From Nocardia veterana NBRC 100344 (lineage in GTDB: Bacteria > Actinomycetota > Actinomycetes > Mycobacteriales > Mycobacteriaceae), in assembly GCF_000308855.1 (NCBI RefSeq), contig NZ_BAGM01000209.1:19433-83432 (forward strand): a DNA stretch of 64,000 nt, given 5' to 3'. Below are positions 1-7,295 of the stretch, in pieces (positions within the stretch are counted from its first letter, which is position 1; the number at the start of each line of letters is the position of its first letter). A model generated the notes under the pieces. It saw only the letters and a program-made list of their open reading frames with translations. It had not been told where the DNA came from and did no database searches. A program made the translations under genes and the position numbers.

Positions 1-1006
1 CGCCTGCCGCCGCCTCGGGGACCGGCGTGGGTGATTCGTCGGGCAGGGTCGTAATGGGACGCGATTGCACCAACCACAGGCGGTGCTCGTCGAAGGCCCA
101 CTCGACATCCTGGGGACGTCCGTAGTGGCGCTGAACCTCGAGCGCCAGTCGGGCGACCGCCGTGGCCTCCGCGGTGCTGAGCACCGGGCGGTGCGCCACG
201 TCCTCGGGGAGATCGACGCGCCGATCCCCGTCCTCGCCCGCCATGATGGCGAAACTCTGTGCGCCTCGGCGGGATTCGATCAGGGTCGGGCCGTCGGCGG
301 TGAAGATGTAGGTGTCCGGCTCGACCGCGCCGGACACGACCACCTCGCCCTGGCCGCGAGCGGCGTCGATGACGATTCGGTCGCGCCGGCCCGTGGTGGG
401 ATCGGCGGTGAAGGCGACACCGGCGCACCGCACCGTCACCATCTGCTGCACCACCACCGCCATCTCCGGACGCCGGTCCATCCCGCGGCGGGCGCGATAG
501 GTGAGTACGCGGGGGGTGAACAGCGACGCCCAGCATTGCCGCAGCGCGTCGAGGAGTTGTTCGTCGCCCTGGACGTTGGTGCGCGAAAGATTCATCCCGG
601 CGAACGAGGCATCGGCGCTGTCCTCACCGACGGCCGACGAGCGGACCGCGACGCGAACCCGCTCGCCGAGTTGGTGATAGGCGCCGACGATCGCATCCTG
701 AATCGCGTGATCGATCGGGGTGTCGTGCACCAGTTCCCGCATCCGGGCACAGTGCTGGTCGAGCCGGGTGCGCTCGGCGTCGTCGTCGGCCGCGGCGCTG
801 TGCAGCGCCGCGGCGTGTAGCGCATCGATCTCCGCGCCGTGCGGTCCCTCGACTACGGCACTCTCGTAGGTCGAACGCAGGATCACGAATCCCGGCGGTA
901 CCGGCAGGTCGGCGCCGACCATCTCGCCCAGGTTGGCACCCTTGCCCCCCGCTCGCCCGGCGTCGGTGAGCCGGATTTCCTCGAAACTCGCTACATAGTC
1001 ACCCAT
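1..1006 (-). CDS. PEP synthase / pyruvate phosphate dikinase N-terminal domain protein (partial, runs off the left edge)
   Basis: The reverse strand is open from an ATG at 1006 to the window edge. It reads as the nucleotide-binding half of the PEP-synthase/PPDK family: near the N-terminus a KGANLGEM stretch, then VPPGF, VRSSAVGEDS, a VQQMV strand and a DVEWAFDE...LVQSRPI segment near the edge. These proteins move phosphate between ATP, pyruvate and PEP through a phosphohistidine swivel domain; that domain and the PEP-binding barrel, if present, lie outside the window. A GTG directly precedes the ATG in frame. The upstream region carries two DosR-like boxes and is shared with the divergent Met-rich peptide/SHOCT unit. 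The family call is firm; full-length enzyme versus stand-alone domain cannot be decided here. Confidence 0.85.
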   Translation of the reverse strand, partial: MGDYVASFEEIRLTDAGRAGGKGANLGEMVGADLPVPPGFVILRSTYESAVVEGPHGAEIDALHAAALHSAAADDDAERTRLDQHCARMRELVHDTPIDHAIQDAIVGAYHQLGERVRVAVRSSAVGEDSADASFAGMNLSRTNVQGDEQLLDALRQCWASLFTPRVLTYRARRGMDRRPEMAVVVQQMVTVRCAGVAFTADPTTGRRDRIVIDAARGQGEVVVSGAVEPDTYIFTADGPTLIESRRGAQSFAIMAGEDGDRRVDLPEDVAHRPVLSTAEATAVARLALEVQRHYGRPQDVEWAFDEHRLWLVQSRPITTLPDESPTPVPEAAAG

Positions 1007-1068
1007 CACGGCTCCGATCTGCTGTATCCGTCCGCTGTCAGACTGGCGCGGCGCACGCACCGGGCAAC

Positions 1069-1124
1069 ACGGTCGAAGGTCCTCGATTCGACGACCGACG
1101 GCGTTACGGCGAGGTCTTTCGCCT
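1069..1124. promoter_or_regulatory. Two DosR/DevR-like boxes in a divergent promoter
   Basis: CGGTCGAAGGTCCT (1069-1082, reverse complement AGGACCTTCGACCG) and AGGTCTTTCGCCTC (1111-1124) resemble the motif repeated through this island, GGGACCTTCGGCCC. Their starts are 42 bp apart, about four helical turns. They lie between the PEP-synthase-like gene (leftward from 1006) and the Met-rich peptide/SHOCT/nadE unit (rightward). The second box is degenerate, 9 of 14 matches. Confidence 0.5.
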
Positions 1125-1200
1125 CTGCCGCCCGTCGATCGCATCGGCGAGGCTGAATCGCGGTCGCGGAGCGGAACCGCGCGCGAAGGAGATGCTCGAG

Positions 1201-1293
1201 ATGGATATGCAATCGCCGATGATGCAGGCAATGCATGCCGTGATGATGTGGCTGCACCAGATGGGGCTCTGCCCCATGCAGATGCCGATGTGA
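1201..1293 (+). CDS. Methionine-rich micropeptide, 30 aa
   Basis: A 30-codon frame starts at ATG 1201, behind an AAGGAG at 1186-1191 at good distance. An in-frame ATG at 1192 sits almost on that ribosome site and is less likely. Eleven of the 30 residues are methionine, with two histidines, a tryptophan and one cysteine; it begins MDMQSPMMQA and ends CPMQMPM. It could form a short amphipathic or membrane-contacting helix. Met-rich peptides can bind Cu(I), but no function is known to me. It lies 54 bp before the SHOCT membrane protein and shares the DosR-box promoter. Main doubt: very short frames can arise by chance. Confidence 0.5.
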   Translation: MDMQSPMMQAMHAVMMWLHQMGLCPMQMPM

Positions 1294-1347
1294 CGGCGGG
1301 GCGGGCCGAGGAATACGCAAACCCTCGATGGAGTGAGGATTACGGCG

Positions 1348-1599
1348 ATGATGATGTGGTACGGCACCGGCCTCGGCGGCTGGGGGTACGGGCTGATGGT
1401 CGCGGGCATGCTGATCTTCTGGGTGCTGGTGGTGGCGGCGATCGTGGCCCTGCTCCGCTACAGCGGCCGGCCCGATCCCGCCGCATCCGGCCGCCACCTT
1501 CGGGGGCCGTCGCCACAACAGATCCTCGCCGAGCGTTTCGCCCGCGGTGAGATCGATGACGAGGAGTACACCCGCCGGCTGCGGGTGCTCGGTCCGTAG
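1348..1599 (+). CDS. Small membrane protein with C-terminal SHOCT domain, 83 aa
   Basis: One hydrophobic helix (about residues 10-35: GYGLMVAGMLIFWVLVVAAI) is followed by a short linker and a SHOCT motif near the C-terminus (QQILAERFARGEIDDEEYTRRL). SHOCT domains are short helical oligomerisation or anchoring modules, often at the end of small membrane proteins; no specific role can be given. I chose ATG 1348, the first of a run of three, because GTGAGGA at 1333-1339 gives a ribosome site 8 nt upstream; a GTG at 1333 is the alternative. It stands 41 bp before nadE on the same strand, so the Met-rich peptide, this gene and nadE may be one transcript. Confidence 0.8.
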   Translation: MMMWYGTGLGGWGYGLMVAGMLIFWVLVVAAIVALLRYSGRPDPAASGRHLRGPSPQQILAERFARGEIDDEEYTRRLRVLGP

Positions 1600-1640
1600 C
1601 CGGCGCCGGGGCCGACGGCCGCCGAATGCAGGGAGTCGCC

Positions 1641-3686
1641 GTGGCGCGCGAGTTACCGTTCCGATCGCTGTACCGGCACGGCTTCGTGCGGGTGGGGGTC
1701 GCCGTACCGTCGGTGCGGGTGGCCGACCCCGAGTACAACGCGGGGGAGACGCTGCGGCTGGCCCGGCGGGCAAGCGCCGATTCCGTTGTGCTGGTGGTCT
1801 TTCCGGAGTTGGGCTTGTCCGGCTACAGCGACGAGGACCTTTTTCACCAGGATGCACTCGACGACGCGGTGCGTGCCGCCGTGGACCGAGTGGTCGCCGA
1901 AAGCGCGGACATCGACAGTGTGCTGATCGTAGGGGCTCCGCTGCGGGTGCGAGAGCGGCTGTTCAATTGCGCGCTCGTCGTCGACCGCGGCCGTGTGCTG
2001 GGCGTCGTGCCGAAGAGTTATCTCCCCAATTTCCAGGAGTTCTACGAGAAGCGGCACTTCGTCGCGGCCCGTGACGCCGTCGACGATCACATCACCGTGG
2101 CCGGACAGTGCGTGCCCTTCGGCGCCGACCTGCTGTTCGAGGCGGTGAACCTGCCCGGCTTGGTCCTGGCGGTGGAGATCTGCCAGGATGCATGGGTTCC
2201 GTTGCCGCCCAACGTCTTTGCCGCGCTGGCGGGTGCGACGGTACTGTCGAATCTGTCGGCCAGCAACATCGTCGTCGGCAAGGCGGACTACCGCAGGCAA
2301 CTGTGTGTGTCGACCTCGGCGCGCAATATCGCGGCCTATCTGTACACTGCGGCCGGGCAGGGCGAGTCCACCACGGATATGGCCTGGGACGGTCAAGCCC
2401 TGATTTGCGAGAACGGCAACCTGCTGGCCGAAAGTGAGCGCTTCGCCGCTGAACCGCAACTGGTCACGGCCGATATCGATCTGCAGCGGCTGGCCGCGGA
2501 CCGGCTGCGGCTCAACAGCTTCACCGACAACGGCCACGATCACCGCGAGCGCGTCGCCCGGTTCCGGCGGCTCGAATTCGAGGCGCCGATCCCGGCCGGC
2601 GCACCACCGCTGCGGCGTGAGATCCCGCGCTTCCCCTACGTCCCGGCCGATCCCGGCAGCCGAACCCGGCGCTGTGCCGAGGTCCATCACATCCAGGTCG
2701 CCGGGCTCGCGACGCGGCTGGCCGCGACCGGATCCCAGCACCTGGTGATCGGTGTGTCCGGCGGCCTCGATTCCACTCTCGCGCTCATCGTCGCGGCGCA
2801 AACGATGGATCGGCTGGGTCTGCCGCGGTCGCATGTGCTCGCCTACACCATGCCCGGCTTCGCCACGGGCACGCGGACGCTGCAGAATGCCCGCCGGTTG
2901 ATGCGCGCCGTCGGGGCGAGCGCCGGTGAGATCGACATCCGGCCCGCGGCGACGCAGATGCTGCGCGATCTGGGTCATCCGGCGGCCGACGGCGCGCCCG
3001 TCTACGACATCACCTACGAGAACGTGCAGGCCGGGGAGCGCACCTCACATCTGTTCCGCCTCGCGAACATGCATCACGGCATGGTCGTCGGGACCGGGGA
3101 CTTGAGCGAATTGGCCTTGGGCTGGTGCACTTTCGGCGTCGGTGACCAGATGGCGCACTACAGCGTGAACGCCTCGGTGCCCAAGACGCTGATCAAATAT
3201 CTGATCGCCTGGACCGCCGACCGTGGGGAGCTCGGCCCGGAGGCGAGTGCGGTGCTGCACTCGGTCCTCGACACCGAGATCTCACCGGAGCTGGTGCCCA
3301 GCGCGGCGCTGCAGAGTTCGGAGGCCACCGTGGGCCCGTACGAATTGCAGGACTTCCACCTCTATCACCTGCTGCGGTTCGGATTCCGGCCCAGCCGCAT
3401 CGCCTACCTCGCCGAGCACGCCTGGGGCGACCGTACCCGCGGCGGCTGGCCCGATCTGATTCCCGAGGATCAGCGGCACGAATACGACCTGGCCACGATC
3501 AAGCGCTGGCTGGCGGAATTCCTGCGCCGCTTCGTACAGACCAGCCAGTTCAAACGATCGACGCTGCCGAACGCGCCCAAGGTGGGATCCGGCGGATCGC
3601 TGTCGCCGCGCGCCGACTGGCGCGCGCCGAGTGATGCCTCCGCCGCGGCGTGGCTGGACGAACTCGCACGTACCGTGCCCGGCTGA
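1641..3686 (+). CDS. nadE: Glutamine-dependent NAD+ synthetase
   Basis: Makes NAD+ from deamido-NAD+, ATP and glutamine. The N-terminal nitrilase-type glutaminase domain (about 1-290) shows the Glu-Lys-Cys triad in VFPELGLSGYS, VPKSYLPNFQEFYEKR and VEICQDAWVP. The C-terminal ATP-pyrophosphatase domain has the SGGLDSTLAL P-loop (about residue 375), then GTGDLSELALGW and a conserved tail KRSTLPNAPKVGSGGSLSPR. Starting at GTG 1641 gives 681 residues, close to the 679 of M. tuberculosis NadE, with CAGGGAG at 1629-1635 as ribosome site; ATG 1626 is in frame but lacks one. It sits in the dormancy island behind the SHOCT gene; NAD supply would match the NAD(P)-linked hydrogenase nearby (inference). 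Confidence 0.95.
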   Translation: MARELPFRSLYRHGFVRVGVAVPSVRVADPEYNAGETLRLARRASADSVVLVVFPELGLSGYSDEDLFHQDALDDAVRAAVDRVVAESADIDSVLIVGAPLRVRERLFNCALVVDRGRVLGVVPKSYLPNFQEFYEKRHFVAARDAVDDHITVAGQCVPFGADLLFEAVNLPGLVLAVEICQDAWVPLPPNVFAALAGATVLSNLSASNIVVGKADYRRQLCVSTSARNIAAYLYTAAGQGESTTDMAWDGQALICENGNLLAESERFAAEPQLVTADIDLQRLAADRLRLNSFTDNGHDHRERVARFRRLEFEAPIPAGAPPLRREIPRFPYVPADPGSRTRRCAEVHHIQVAGLATRLAATGSQHLVIGVSGGLDSTLALIVAAQTMDRLGLPRSHVLAYTMPGFATGTRTLQNARRLMRAVGASAGEIDIRPAATQMLRDLGHPAADGAPVYDITYENVQAGERTSHLFRLANMHHGMVVGTGDLSELALGWCTFGVGDQMAHYSVNASVPKTLIKYLIAWTADRGELGPEASAVLHSVLDTEISPELVPSAALQSSEATVGPYELQDFHLYHLLRFGFRPSRIAYLAEHAWGDRTRGGWPDLIPEDQRHEYDLATIKRWLAEFLRRFVQTSQFKRSTLPNAPKVGSGGSLSPRADWRAPSDASAAAWLDELARTVPG

Positions 3687-3699
3687 TCAGCCGTCGGCA

Positions 3700-3736
3700 G
3701 GGCCGAAGGTCGCCCGTGGGTAGGGTCTTTCGTCAC
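3700..3736. promoter_or_regulatory. Tandem DosR/DevR-like boxes in a convergent intergenic gap
   Basis: GGGCCGAAGGTCGC (3700-3713) reads GCGACCTTCGGCCC on the other strand, 13 of 14 matches to the island motif. GGGTCTTTCGTCAC (3723-3736) is a second, weaker copy 23 bp on. Tandem boxes about two helical turns apart are typical of strongly induced DosR promoters. Confidence 0.6.
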
Positions 3737-3786
3737 GGGGAGCAGCGGGCCGTCCGGGGTCGGACGTCCCGGACCGCGATTCGATT

Positions 3787-3800
3787 GGGCCTTTGGGCCG
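3787..3800. promoter_or_regulatory. Third DosR-like box, GGGCCTTTGGGCCG
   Basis: The nearly palindromic GGGCCTTTGGGCC core is centred about 50 bp upstream of the ATG of a 33-codon ORF, the same geometry as the boxes ahead of the Rv2004c-like, pfkB and CBS genes in this window. Confidence 0.45.
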
Positions 3801-3842
3801 ATGGCCTCCGATACTGCTCCGCGTGGTGGGTGGCGGGTCACC

Positions 3843-3944
3843 ATGGAAGTGCCGAAGCAACCGGTGACAACGAGGTCGCCGCATCGGCAGGGGTCGGCCA
3901 CAACGGAGTGGCGTGATTCGTCGGGGATGATCATTCGGGGGTGA
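3843..3944 (+). CDS. Possible 33-aa peptide downstream of DosR-like boxes
   Basis: ATG at 3843, stop at 3944. The product is polar, rich in Arg, Ser and Thr (begins MEVPKQPVTTRSP) and has no signal peptide or membrane segment. There is no good ribosome site (upstream is GTGGCGGGTCACC), so translation is doubtful unless the message is leaderless or the frame is incidental to a regulatory RNA. I do not recognise the sequence. The reason to list it is its position between the third DosR box and the 3966-4002 hairpin. Confidence 0.25.
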   Translation: MEVPKQPVTTRSPHRQGSATTEWRDSSGMIIRG

Positions 3945-3965
3945 TCGGCAGTATCGGATAACGGC

Positions 3966-4002
3966 CGATTCGCGGCTCCCGACGGAGGTGAGCCGCGAAT
4001 CG
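3966..4002 (+). terminator. 13-bp stem hairpin, probable 3' end of the small transcript
   Basis: CGATTCGCGGCTC (3966-3978) pairs perfectly with GAGCCGCGAATCG (3990-4002) around an 11-nt loop. No U-tract follows, as is common in high-GC actinomycetes. Being symmetric it could also help end the leftward CBS transcript, whose stop is at 4054. Confidence 0.5.
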
Positions 4003-4053
4003 CTCTGCCGCCGGCCATCTTTCACGCCGGGGCAGCACCGGTGGTCCCGCGCA

Positions 4054-4677
4054 TCATCCGATTGTCTCGTCGGCCTTGCGATGGAGCCACTCCGACAGCG
4101 GTGGCACCGTATCGCCGGCGGAGGGGGACTCCGGAACCGTTTCGGCACGGGTGATTTCGTCGACGGTGAGCGCCAGGGCGGTCACCGTCGACTCTTCGGC
4201 GGAATCGGCGAAGCGGCCCGTGATCACGGCATGCCCGTCGTCGACCCGGATAGCCCACTGGCGGCGGCTGCCGGCATAGGCGTCGAGCAGGGCACGCAGC
4301 TTCGCTTCCACGGCGGCGTCGTCACGCAGCAGCGCGCGCAGCAGGTCGCGGCGTGCCACGATACCGACCAGAACGCCCGCCTCGACGACCGGCATCGAAC
4401 GCAACTGCCGCGCCAACATCCGGGCGGCAACGGTCGCGAGGTCGGTCCCGGGCTCGATCACCTCCGCGGGAGTGGTCATGGCCGCTCCGACGGTGGTGTC
4501 CAGCCCCCTCGCCGACAGTGCGTCCGATTCCGACAGCATCCCGATGACATGTCCGTCCGCGTCGACGACCGGAAGGGCGGCGAAACCGCGCTCGGTGAGT
4601 TGGGAAATCGCTTGTGCCAGTGGCGCGTCGACTCCGACGGTGACCACCGGGCGGCTGAGAATGTCACGAGCGTACAT
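4054..4677 (-). CDS. CBS-pair and BON domain protein, Hrp1-like with extra C-terminal domain, 207 aa
   Basis: Two CBS motifs fill the first 130 residues (MYARDILSRPVVTVGVDAPL...LPVVDADGHVIGMLSESD, then AAMTTPAEVIEPGTD...MPVVEAGVLVGIVARRDLLRAL). A BON-like segment follows (RQWAIRVDDGHAVITGRFADSA...). CBS pairs bind adenosyl nucleotides or metals; BON domains often bind lipid or membrane. M. tuberculosis Rv2626c (hypoxic response protein 1), a top DosR target, is a bare CBS pair, so this is a related longer version. I chose ATG 4677 for its AGGAGG 8 nt upstream; longer frames reach into the promoter. Boxes at 4728 and 4749 lie 50-85 bp upstream. Confidence 0.88.
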   Translation of the reverse strand: MYARDILSRPVVTVGVDAPLAQAISQLTERGFAALPVVDADGHVIGMLSESDALSARGLDTTVGAAMTTPAEVIEPGTDLATVAARMLARQLRSMPVVEAGVLVGIVARRDLLRALLRDDAAVEAKLRALLDAYAGSRRQWAIRVDDGHAVITGRFADSAEESTVTALALTVDEITRAETVPESPSAGDTVPPLSEWLHRKADETIG

Positions 4678-4727
4678 GGGCGGAACCTCCTCTACCGATC
4701 CTGGCGGCCCGACGCCGCGGGGCGCCA

Positions 4728-4762
4728 GGGACCGTCGTCGCACGTGCCGGGACCAAGGTCCC
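4728..4762. promoter_or_regulatory. Tandem DosR/DevR boxes, the clearest pair in the window
   Basis: GGGACCGTCGTCGC (4728-4741) and GGGACCAAGGTCCC (4749-4762) start 21 bp apart. The second is almost a perfect palindrome and matches the published DosR core GGGAC-n4-GTCCC exactly. They stand between the divergent CBS and universal-stress genes. Confidence 0.75.
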
Positions 4763-4811
4763 AACCGGCTGGGCGCGGCTCGCGGTCTCGCCCGCGGACG
4801 ACGGGCAGTCG

Positions 4812-4825
4812 AGGACCTTCGGCCG
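4812..4825. promoter_or_regulatory. DosR/DevR-like box AGGACCTTCGGCCG
   Basis: Twelve of 14 matches to the island motif. It is the box nearest the rightward universal-stress gene (start 4911). Confidence 0.55.
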
Positions 4826-4910
4826 CATCGCCGGATCGGTCGCCGTGGCTACCGTCAGAACGAAACGGCCGAGCATCCGGCGGGCCGTGCGCACGAAGAA
4901 GTTGGCTGCC

Positions 4911-5837
4911 ATGACCACCGACGCCTCGTCCGACATCCGGCACCTGGTATCTGCTCCGGTGGTGGTGGGTGTCGACGGGTCCGGGCACGCCGATCTCGCG
5001 GTCGACTGGGCAGCGGGTATGGCCGCCCAGCGCGGGCGGGAGTTGCACATCGTGCACGCGCTGGACCTCAACCGGCTACAGCTCGGTCTCGGCTCGCTCG
5101 ATTCTCCAGCGGCAGTCCTGCCGGCGGTGGCTCGTGAGCGCGGCGCGGAGCTGGTCGAACGGTCGGCGCAGCGGGTTCGGTCGGTGCTGCCGGGATTGCG
5201 GATATCGACCGCGGTGGTCGACGGTGATCCCGCACGGGCGCTGGTGCACGCCAGTGCGTCGGCGTATGCGGTGGTGCTCGCCGCGCACGGCACGAATCGA
5301 CTGGCCCATCATTTCGGGGCGACGGTCTCGGCGGTGGCCGCCCACGCGATCGGGCCGGTGCTCGTGGTGCGGACCGACCCGCACGAGGTGAACCGGGTGC
5401 ACGACGAGGGACCGGTCGTGGTCGGGGTCGACGGCGGTCCGGTCAGCGAGGCGGCCATCGGTGCGGCCTTCGAGGAGGCCGCCGAACGGGGTTCCGAACT
5501 GGTCGCCGTGCATGTGTGCCGCGACGTCTACTACGGCCAGTTCGCCGAGGACCCGCACATCCTGTACTCCGCTCCGGAAGTCGAGGTACGGGAGCGGGCC
5601 GTCCTGGCCGAGCGGCTGGCGGGCTGGCAGGAGAAGTATCCGGACGTTCCGGTGACACGCCAGGTGGCGCTCGCCGATCCGGGTGTGGTGCTGCTCGATT
5701 CGTCGAGGTCGGCCCAGCTGCTGGTGGTCGGCAGCCGAGGCCGGGGTGCCGTGCTCGGCACACTGCTCGGCTCCACGTCTCATGCCCTGGTACAGCACGC
5801 CTGGTGCCCGGTGATGGTCGTTCACCCGCCGCAGTGA
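4911..5837 (+). CDS. Universal stress protein with two USP domains, 308 aa
   Basis: Two USP folds in tandem: residues about 14-155 (VVVGVDGSGHADLAVDWA...) and 163-305 (VVVGVDGGPVSEAAIGAAFEEA...). The second keeps the ATP-binding G-2X-G-9X-G(S/T) signature (VVGSRGRGAVLGTLLGSTSHALV); in the first it is degenerate (LAAHGTNRLAHHFGATVS). Length and layout match M. tuberculosis Rv2623, a DosR-regulated ATP-binding protein that slows growth. ATG 4911 is preceded by GAAGAAG; an upstream frame to 4845 would run through promoter DNA. It diverges from the CBS gene across DosR boxes. Confidence 0.93.
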   Translation: MTTDASSDIRHLVSAPVVVGVDGSGHADLAVDWAAGMAAQRGRELHIVHALDLNRLQLGLGSLDSPAAVLPAVARERGAELVERSAQRVRSVLPGLRISTAVVDGDPARALVHASASAYAVVLAAHGTNRLAHHFGATVSAVAAHAIGPVLVVRTDPHEVNRVHDEGPVVVGVDGGPVSEAAIGAAFEEAAERGSELVAVHVCRDVYYGQFAEDPHILYSAPEVEVRERAVLAERLAGWQEKYPDVPVTRQVALADPGVVLLDSSRSAQLLVVGSRGRGAVLGTLLGSTSHALVQHAWCPVMVVHPPQ

Positions 5838-5957
5838 CTACCGCCGTTTGTCACCTGCCGCGGCTACCTTCGCATCTGCCGATCGTCCGGAGCCACGCGC
5901 GAGACTGATCGCATCGGCCGGCAGACCGCCGGCACGTCTGGGGAACGGGCCACCACC

Positions 5958-7295
5958 ATGAGCGACTTCGGACCGCTGGACACGGGTTTCATGGAGCTGG
6001 AAGACAGCGACCGCCATCTCAGCATCGCCATCGCCGCGGTTGCCGTCGTCGCCGGACCCGTGCCCGGCAGAGCACAGTTCGACCAGACCGTCACCCGAGC
6101 GCTGTCCCGGTACGGCCGCCTGCGGCAGCGGATGCGGCGCACACCACTGGACCTCACCGCGCCCAGTTGGGAAGACGATCCGGACTTCCGGTTGTCGCGG
6201 CACGTCCGGTGGGCGGCACTGCCCCGCCCGCGCGACGAGAGTGCCCTGCGCGAGCTGGTGGGCGAGGAGCTCGCCCGGCGCTTCGATCGCGAGCATCCGC
6301 TGTGGCAGGTCGTCGTCGTCGACAATCTGGCCGGAGATCGCTGGGCGGTGATCGTCAAGGCGCATCACAGCATGGTCGACGGGATCGCCGGGATCACGGT
6401 GTTCGAAAGTCTCTGCGACGAGGCGCCCGAGTCGGTCTCCGAGCCACCCGAGCGGCCCGCGGACAGCGCGGTGGACCTGACCGCGACGGTGAGTGCCGCG
6501 CTCCGGTTCCCCTATACCGCTTCGCGTTTCGCCATCCGCACGGCACGCACGCTGGTGCCGGTGCTGCGCGCTACGGTGGTCCCCACTCCTACGTCCTCAC
6601 TCAACGGCCCGCTGGGCCGAAGACGGCGGTATGCGGTGGCGCGGACCTCGCTGGCCCAGCTGCACGAGATCGGTGCCGCGTTCGACGCGACGGTCAACGA
6701 TGTCGCGGTCGCCGCCCTCGCCGGTGCGTATCGACGTCTGCTGTGCGGGCGGGGCGAAGAACCGGCAGCGGATTCGGTGCGGATCGTGATACCGGTGTCG
6801 ATGCGCCCCACCCAGGCGAAATACGCGATGGACAACCGGGTTTCGGTGGTCATCGCCGCCTTACCGGTCGATGTCGGCGATCCGGTGCACCGGCTGCGCG
6901 CGGTGCACGAGCGCATCGCCCGGCATCGCGCTCGTGGTGAGGCGGAGGCCGAGGCGTCGCTGCTGACTCTGGCCGGCCGGCTGCCCGCGGGTGTGGCGGC
7001 GTGGGCGTTCCGGCTGGCCACTCGCTTCCCGCAACGGGGCATCAGCGCGCTCGCGACCAACGTCCCCGGGCCCCGCCATCCACTCAGGATCGCGGGTGGG
7101 GAGGTCGAACAGGTCTGGCCCGCAATGCCGGTCGCCATGCGACTGCGTACCACGGTCGCGATGCTGAGTTATGCCGGTCGGTTCACCTTCGGAATCACCG
7201 GCGACTACGACACCACCCCGGATATCGACCTCATCCCGGCGGCGGTCACCGAGGAGATCGAGACGTTGCTGGCGCGCGCTCGCGTCGCCGGTTGA
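5958..7295 (+). CDS. Wax ester synthase / diacylglycerol acyltransferase (WS/DGAT family)
   Basis: 445 residues. The catalytic HHSMVDG motif (HHxxxDG) is at 136-142, and the family's PLWQ (...DREHPLWQVVVVDNL) precedes it. A C-terminal block (NVPGPRHPLRIAGGEVEQVWPAMP) matches the conserved fold of bacterial WS/DGATs. The enzyme esterifies acyl-CoA to diacylglycerol or fatty alcohols, making storage lipid at the membrane. The homologue tgs1 (Rv3130c) in M. tuberculosis is DosR-controlled and makes dormancy triacylglycerol; the setting here fits. The 120-bp upstream gap has only a weak box-like sequence (GGCTACCTTCGCATC), so co-regulation is plausible but not shown. The 3' end overlaps the convergent ATPase by 50 bp. 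Confidence 0.93.
   Translation: MSDFGPLDTGFMELEDSDRHLSIAIAAVAVVAGPVPGRAQFDQTVTRALSRYGRLRQRMRRTPLDLTAPSWEDDPDFRLSRHVRWAALPRPRDESALRELVGEELARRFDREHPLWQVVVVDNLAGDRWAVIVKAHHSMVDGIAGITVFESLCDEAPESVSEPPERPADSAVDLTATVSAALRFPYTASRFAIRTARTLVPVLRATVVPTPTSSLNGPLGRRRRYAVARTSLAQLHEIGAAFDATVNDVAVAALAGAYRRLLCGRGEEPAADSVRIVIPVSMRPTQAKYAMDNRVSVVIAALPVDVGDPVHRLRAVHERIARHRARGEAEAEASLLTLAGRLPAGVAAWAFRLATRFPQRGISALATNVPGPRHPLRIAGGEVEQVWPAMPVAMRLRTTVAMLSYAGRFTFGITGDYDTTPDIDLIPAAVTEEIETLLARARVAG

Larger units (their letters stand above)
3687..4053 (+). ncRNA. Candidate DosR-driven small RNA or micropeptide transcript between nadE and the CBS gene
   Basis: This 367-bp gap separates two convergent genes, so no ordinary promoter is expected. 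It nevertheless holds three DosR-like boxes (3700-3713, 3723-3736, 3787-3800), a hairpin with arms GTCCGGG/CCCGGAC (3752-3758, 3768-3774), a 33-codon ORF (3843-3944) and a 13-bp perfect stem (3966-3978 with 3990-4002). Boxes, a start about 45 bp after the last box and a terminator-like hairpin together look like a self-contained transcript of roughly 170 nt on the plus strand. In M. tuberculosis DosR drives the small RNA DrrS (MTS1338), a precedent for a non-coding product. The hairpin has no clear U-run. No homology is claimed. Confidence 0.45.

Noticed and set aside
65..820. A 251-codon plus frame at the left edge
   Set aside because: Antisense shadow of the PEP-synthase-like gene, whose reverse reading has clear family motifs.
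5838..5957. A possible DosR box before the WS/DGAT gene
   Set aside because: The best match (GGCTACCTTCGCATC) lacks the GGGAC core; not called.
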